From: Actinomyces denticolens
GTDB taxonomy: Bacteria; Actinomycetota; Actinomycetes; Actinomycetales; Actinomycetaceae
Length of the DNA: 64,000 bases
Direction: 5' to 3'
NCBI RefSeq assembly: GCF_002072185.1
Contig: NZ_MVIW01000013.1
Coordinates: forward strand, 1 to 64,000
Below, piece by piece: positions 59,517 through 64,000 of the stretch (its first letter is position 1; each line of letters begins with the position of its first letter). Below the pieces are notes generated by a model. It made no database searches, was not told where the DNA came from, and saw only the letters and a list, made by a program, of their open reading frames with translations. A program made the translations under genes and the position numbers.

Positions 59517-61006
59517 ACCGCCAGATCCACCAGGTGGCCGTGCTCGTGACCATCATGTTCCTCGCGCTGGCCGTGTCCGTCACCAGCGTGCAGGGCTTCG
59601 CGCGCCCCGCCCTGTGGGAGGCGGAGTCCTCCGAGGGCAACCTGACCACTGACTGGCGCAACCAGCGCGCGGCCTTCGCCGCATTCGGGGCGCACCGCGG
59701 CCAGATCCTCGTGGCCGGCTCCCCCGTGGCCTCCTCGCAGGCCTCCGACGACGTCTACTCCTACCAGCGCATATACTCCTCCGGCCCCCTCTACGCGCAG
59801 GTGACCGGCTACTCCTCGCCGATCCGCTCGGAGCTGACGGGCATGGAGAAGTCCGAGAACGAGGTGCTCAACGGGGATGACCCCTCCCTGTTCTCCTCGC
59901 GGGTCAAGGCCCTCATCACCGGCGCCTCCCAGGAGGGGGGCTCGGTGGACCTGACCATCAACGCCCAGGCGCAGCAGGCCGCCTCGAGCGCACTGGGGGG
60001 CAGGCGCGGCGCGGTCGTCGCGCTCGACCCGTCCACCGGTGCCGTGCTGGCGCTCGTCTCCTCCCCATCCTTCGACCCCAACGCCCTGGCCTCCCACGAC
60101 GCGGCCACCGTGTCCACCGCCTGGGACCAGTACTCCGCCGACCCCGGACAGCCGCTGGTCAACCGGGCGACCGGCGGCGACCTCTACCCCCCGGGCTCGA
60201 CCTTCAAGATCCTCACCACCTCGGCCGCGCTGCGCGCCGGCAAGGTCACCACCTCCACCTCCCTCGACGCCCCCGACTCCATCACGCTGCCCGGCACGAG
60301 CCACTCGCTGTCCAACTACCGGGGGGAGTCCTGCGGCAACGGCACCGCCACCCTGTCCACGGCCTTCGCCCAGTCCTGCAACACGCCCTTCGCGCAACTC
60401 GCGATGGACGTGGGCGACGACTCCCTGGCCAAGGAGGCCGAGGCCTGGGGCTTCGGCACGAAGGACGACTTCCCCCTGCCGGTGACCGCCTCCACCTACC
60501 CGGCGAACTCCTCCGCCGCGGAGACCGCCATGGCGGGGATCGGCCAGCAGTCCGTGCGCGCCACCCCCCTCCAGATGGCCCAGGTGGCCGCCACGGTCGC
60601 CAATGACGGCAAGCAGATGAAGCCGTACCTGGTGGCCCGCACCCTGGACGCCGATCTGTCGGTCGTCTCCACGACGAGCCCATCCGTGGCGCGCACCCCG
60701 ATCGACGCCAAGACCGCGGAGATCCTCACCGGGCTCATGCAGGACGCCGTCTCGTCGGGCACCGGGACCACCGCCCAGGTCGCCGGCGTGCAGGTGGCCG
60801 GCAAGACCGGCACCGCCGAGACCGGCTCCGACGAGGGCGGCCCCGTCACCTGGTTCGTCGGGTTCGCCGGCACGGATATCAACAAGCCCTCCATCGCCCT
60901 GGCCGTGGTGCTCGACGGCGGCCAGCAGACCTCGCCCACCGCGACCGGTGGCTCGGAGGCGGGGCCGATCGCGGCCGCCGTCATCGATGCGGCGGTGAAC
61001 CAGTGA
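59513..61006 (+). CDS. pbpA: class B penicillin-binding protein PbpA
   Basis: A 497-residue transpeptidase that cross-links peptidoglycan together with the SEDS protein encoded just upstream (ATGA overlap). An N-terminal helix (VAVLVTIMFLALAVSVTSV), a dimerisation domain, then the transpeptidase with SxxK (PPGSTFK), SxN (SCN) and KTG (KTGTAET) motifs all intact. It ends two residues after VIDAAVNQ and overlaps the pknA start. Confidence 0.97.
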   Translation: MNRQIHQVAVLVTIMFLALAVSVTSVQGFARPALWEAESSEGNLTTDWRNQRAAFAAFGAHRGQILVAGSPVASSQASDDVYSYQRIYSSGPLYAQVTGYSSPIRSELTGMEKSENEVLNGDDPSLFSSRVKALITGASQEGGSVDLTINAQAQQAASSALGGRRGAVVALDPSTGAVLALVSSPSFDPNALASHDAATVSTAWDQYSADPGQPLVNRATGGDLYPPGSTFKILTTSAALRAGKVTTSTSLDAPDSITLPGTSHSLSNYRGESCGNGTATLSTAFAQSCNTPFAQLAMDVGDDSLAKEAEAWGFGTKDDFPLPVTASTYPANSSAAETAMAGIGQQSVRATPLQMAQVAATVANDGKQMKPYLVARTLDADLSVVSTTSPSVARTPIDAKTAEILTGLMQDAVSSGTGTTAQVAGVQVAGKTGTAETGSDEGGPVTWFVGFAGTDINKPSIALAVVLDGGQQTSPTATGGSEAGPIAAAVIDAAVNQ

Positions 61007-62496
61007 TCCCACAGGTCGGCCTCGAGCTCCAGGGGCGCTACCAGCTCCTGGAGCGCATCGCCCTGGGCGGCATGGGGGAGGTCTGGCGCGCCACCGACCT
61101 CAACTCCGGTCGGATCGTCGCCGCCAAGATCCTCCGCCCCGAGCTGACCGGCGACGAGATCTTCCTGTCCCGCCTGAGGGCGGAGGCCGCCAACTCCCGG
61201 GGGCTGCGCCATCCCAACCTCGCCGTCGTCCTGGACTTCGGGGAGCGCAAGGGCTCGGGATGGATCATCATGGAGCTCGTGCAGGGCCGCGCCCTGTCCG
61301 ACATCCTGGAGGAGAAGGGCACGATGGCGCCCGCGGAGATCCTCCCGATCCTCGCGCAGGTCGCCCGCGCCCTCCAGGTCGTCCACGACTCCGGCGTCGT
61401 CCACCGCGACGTCAAGCCCTCCAACATCCTCATCAACCGCGAGGGTCTGGCCAAGCTCACCGATTTCGGCATCTCCACCGGACCCCACCAGCGGCCGATG
61501 ACCGCCACCGGCATGGTCATGGGGACCGCCCAGTACCTGGCGCCCGAGCAGGCGATGGGCAATGCCGCCCAGCCCTCCGGCGATCTCTACGCCCTGGGGA
61601 TCATCGCCTACGAGGCCCTCGTGGGCCGCCGCCCCTTCACCGGCTCCACCCAGGTGGATATCGCCTTCGCCCATGTCAACGAGTCCGTGCCGCCGATGCC
61701 CAAGAGCGTGCCCCCCGAGGTCCGCCAGGTCGTCATGGAGCTCCTGGCCAAGAAGCCCGCCGATCGGCCGGCCTCGGCCCGCGAGCTCGCCCGGCGCCTC
61801 GATCGGATCGTCATCCACCTGCCGGAGGAGCACTGGGATCCCGAGGAGAGCCTCGCCTGGGCCTCCACCGGTAGGTCGGCCCAGGAGACGGGCGCCACTG
61901 CCGCTGGCGGCAGCACCGGCGGCAGTGGCGGCACGGGTGCTGCGGGGAGCGGTGAGGGCGCCAGGCCCACCGACTCCCCGGCGGCCGCTGCCGCCCCGGA
62001 GGACGGCAGCGCCGCGCCGGCATCCCCGAGAGGGTCGAAGGCGGCGCTCCGCCCGCGCGCCTCGGCCAGCGCCGCTCAGTGGGCGGCGACCATCGTCGAG
62101 ACCGCGCCCGAGCGCTGGCCCGAGCGCCGACCCGAGATCCACAGCACCCGTCGGGGCGCGCACGGCTCGCGTGCGCGCGCCCTGCCGGTGTCCCACCACG
62201 CGCGTGATGCTCGTCGCCCCCGCCGCAGCTCGGGTCGGGGCCGCCTCGGCCTGCCGCTCCTGAGCAGCCTGTCCGTCCCGGCACTGCTGATGCTCGCCGG
62301 CGCAGTGCTCATCCTCATTGCCGCCGTCGTCGCGCTCATGAGTACCCTAGCCTCAGCGCAACCGGGCACGACGGACGCCGCCCACCAATCACCCACCACC
62401 GCCGGATCCCTGAGCAAAGCGGGCTCAGAGCCCCTCGTGCAGGCCTCCGGCCTCCCCGCCCCAGTGCCCGTCACCTCAGTCAAGGAGGCACCGTGA
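61003..62496 (+). CDS. pknA: Ser/Thr protein kinase PknA
   Basis: A 497-residue kinase with a full cytosolic Hanks-type domain (residues ~12-270): Gly-rich ALGGMGEV, Lys in VAAKIL, catalytic HRDVKPSN, DFG and APEQAMG. A long Ala/Gly/Ser/Arg-rich juxtamembrane region leads to one helix (VPALLMLAGAVLILIAAVVALMS) and a ~50-residue Ser/Pro exterior tail without PASTA repeats, as in PknA. GTG start inside the pbpA stop (GTGA). Confidence 0.95.
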   Translation: MIPQVGLELQGRYQLLERIALGGMGEVWRATDLNSGRIVAAKILRPELTGDEIFLSRLRAEAANSRGLRHPNLAVVLDFGERKGSGWIIMELVQGRALSDILEEKGTMAPAEILPILAQVARALQVVHDSGVVHRDVKPSNILINREGLAKLTDFGISTGPHQRPMTATGMVMGTAQYLAPEQAMGNAAQPSGDLYALGIIAYEALVGRRPFTGSTQVDIAFAHVNESVPPMPKSVPPEVRQVVMELLAKKPADRPASARELARRLDRIVIHLPEEHWDPEESLAWASTGRSAQETGATAAGGSTGGSGGTGAAGSGEGARPTDSPAAAAAPEDGSAAPASPRGSKAALRPRASASAAQWAATIVETAPERWPERRPEIHSTRRGAHGSRARALPVSHHARDARRPRRSSGRGRLGLPLLSSLSVPALLMLAGAVLILIAAVVALMSTLASAQPGTTDAAHQSPTTAGSLSKAGSEPLVQASGLPAPVPVTSVKEAP

Positions 62497-64000
62497 CCGA
62501 CACGTTCCCCGCGATCCTGGCCGGACGCTACGAGATCCGTGACCTCATCGGCCGTGGCGGCATGGCGGAGGTGCATCTCGGGTACGACCGGCGCCTCAAC
62601 CGCGTCATCGCCATCAAGCTCCTGCGCTCGGACCTGGCCAGCGACTCCACGTTCCAGACCCGCTTCCAGCGCGAGGCCCAGTCGGCCGCCGCGCTCAATC
62701 ACCCCTCGATCGTCGCCGTCTACGACTCCGGCGAGGAGGCCCTCGTCCAGCCCGACGGGACGAGCCGCACCGTCCCGTACATCGTCATGGAGTACGTCGA
62801 GGGGCACACGGTCCGCGAGCTCCTGGGCGACGGCGAGGCCGTGCCGATCCCCGAGGCCGTCGAGATCGTCACCGGTGTGCTCGACGCCCTGGAGTACTCC
62901 CACCGCGCCGGAATCGTCCACCGGGACATCAAGCCCGGGAACATCATGATCACCTCCACCGGCGCGGTGAAGGTCATGGACTTCGGCATCGCCCGGGCCA
63001 TCGAGGACTCCGCCGCCACCGTGACCCAGCAGCACGCCGTCGTGGGCACCGCCCAGTACCTGTCCCCGGAGCAGGCCCGCGGGGAGGTCGTCGACACCCG
63101 CTCGGACCTCTACTCCACCGGCTGCCTCCTCTACGAACTCCTCACCGGCCAGCCGCCGTTCACGGGCGACTCGGCCGTGGCCATCGCCTACCAGCACGTG
63201 CGGGAGGTGCCCAAGCCGCCGTCGTCGATCGCCGCCGATATCCCGGAAGCGATCGACCGGGTCGTCCTCAAGGCGCTGGCCAAGCGCCGTGATGACCGCT
63301 ACGGGGACGCCGCCCACATGCGCTCCGATCTTCTGGCGGCGCAGCGGGGCAGCGCCGTGTCCGCGCCCGCGGCCTCCGCCTGGGCCGCCGCGCCGACGAC
63401 GACGCTCCCGCAGCAGGCGGACGCCTTCAGTCCCGCGCGCCCCGAGACGCCGGCACCACCGCCCCCGACACCCCAGCAGCCCCTGGTCATGCCCACTGAG
63501 AAGGACGACGAGCGCGACTCCAAGAACCGCCTCGGACTATGGCTGCTCATCGCCGCGCTGATCGTCGCGGTCGCGCTGGGCGCGTGGGCGATCAGCTCGG
63601 GGAAGCTGGGCGGGGCCGATCCCAAGCCCACCGCCTCACCGACGCCGACGAGCGTCACCGTCCCGGATGTCACGGGCAAGTCGGAGCAGGAGGCCAAGGC
63701 CGCGATCGAGTCCGTCGGCCTCGTCTATGCCAAGGGCGACGACGTCGCCTCCGACACGATCCCCTCGGGCCGAGCGGTCTCCACCGACCCGGCCGTGGGC
63801 ACGGGCGCCGCTCCTGGCTCCACGGTGACGGTCCAGTACTCCCTGGGCACCGCCATGGTCGAGGTTCCCGATGTCTCGGGCAAGACCCAGGAGGAGGCGC
63901 GCGACGCCCTGGAGAAGGCGGGGCTCAAGGTGGGGACCTCCACCTCGGAGGACTCCGCGGAAGTGGGCAAGGACAAGGTCATCCGCACCAACCCCACGGC
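62493..64000 (+). CDS. pknB: Ser/Thr protein kinase PknB with PASTA domains, partial
   Basis: The frame runs from GTG 62493 to the window end, giving about 502 residues. The kinase domain (~12-275) has GRGGMAEV, Lys42 (AIKLL), HRDIKPGN (Asp145), DFG and SPEQARG. A helix near residue 350 (LGLWLLIAALIVAVALGAWAIS) separates it from one full PASTA domain (VPDVTGKSEQEAKAAIE...) and the start of a second (VPDVSGKTQEEARDAL), which bind muropeptides or lipid II. AAGGAGG 5 nt before the start. More PASTA repeats lie beyond the window. Confidence 0.96.
   Translation, partial: MTDTFPAILAGRYEIRDLIGRGGMAEVHLGYDRRLNRVIAIKLLRSDLASDSTFQTRFQREAQSAAALNHPSIVAVYDSGEEALVQPDGTSRTVPYIVMEYVEGHTVRELLGDGEAVPIPEAVEIVTGVLDALEYSHRAGIVHRDIKPGNIMITSTGAVKVMDFGIARAIEDSAATVTQQHAVVGTAQYLSPEQARGEVVDTRSDLYSTGCLLYELLTGQPPFTGDSAVAIAYQHVREVPKPPSSIAADIPEAIDRVVLKALAKRRDDRYGDAAHMRSDLLAAQRGSAVSAPAASAWAAAPTTTLPQQADAFSPARPETPAPPPPTPQQPLVMPTEKDDERDSKNRLGLWLLIAALIVAVALGAWAISSGKLGGADPKPTASPTPTSVTVPDVTGKSEQEAKAAIESVGLVYAKGDDVASDTIPSGRAVSTDPAVGTGAAPGSTVTVQYSLGTAMVEVPDVSGKTQEEARDALEKAGLKVGTSTSEDSAEVGKDKVIRTNPT

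Overview
The window is very GC-rich (about 70% by eye) chromosomal DNA of an actinobacterium. The gene set fits an Actinomyces-like member of Actinomycetales: the fhaA-fhaB-pstP-rodA-pbpA-pknA-pknB cell-wall/kinase operon beside a tRNA-Leu, a DUF5926-type protein, YwiC-like and VanZ-like membrane proteins, and many apparently leaderless genes. No rRNA is present, so the genus is inferred. The pknB end of the window probably lies fairly near oriC, as in other actinobacteria.

Layout. 1-6.4 kb: housekeeping genes (partial solute-binding lipoprotein, HAD phosphatase, serS, oxyR, a diacylglycerol-kinase-like enzyme, pheA). 6.7-18.3 kb: lineage-specific membrane and surface proteins plus a glycosyltransferase. 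18.6-25.4 kb: a class I fructose-bisphosphate aldolase with a possible zinc/iron-repressor box, then a two-component system next to an AfuABC/FbpABC-type ABC importer with a tandem repeat in its promoter region. 25.6-38.4 kb: DUF5926 protein, ridA, pgm, ywiC-like, an aromatic/histidinol-phosphate aminotransferase, a WXG100-like small protein paired with a large Ser-hydrolase (possible type VII secretion substrates), a methyltransferase, a holin-family protein and purB.

38.5-49.4 kb holds the most interesting locus: a ribosomally made, post-translationally modified peptide (RiPP) cluster of the azole-forming/thiopeptide-like type. In transcription order on the minus strand it encodes a YcaO cyclodehydratase, a small E1/ThiF-like protein, an E1-like protein fused to a SagB-type dehydrogenase, a second short SagB-like protein, a 65-residue precursor with nine Cys in its core, a PqqD-like/M50 metalloprotease fusion, a LanB-type (glutamylating) dehydratase and one SpaB_C-type elimination/cycloaddition domain protein. 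The precursor gene is bracketed by strong hairpins. A divergent orphan LuxR-type regulator has Glu where the phospho-accepting Asp should be. No transporter is visible in the cluster.

49.5-64 kb: a tail-anchored hypothetical protein, a phosphoribosyltransferase, cstA with its small ybdD-like partner, a VanZ-family protein, tRNA-Leu(CAG), and the conserved operon for growth and division: two FHA proteins, the phosphatase PstP, RodA/FtsW, PbpA and the Ser/Thr kinases PknA and PknB (the last cut by the window edge). Two genome-scale signatures stand out. One is an intergenic repeat family built on CGAGACCGGTCGA units spaced 22 bp, several forming near-perfect 34-35 bp hairpins. The other is a repeated -10 hexamer 6-7 nt before about fifteen start codons, suggesting leaderless transcription.
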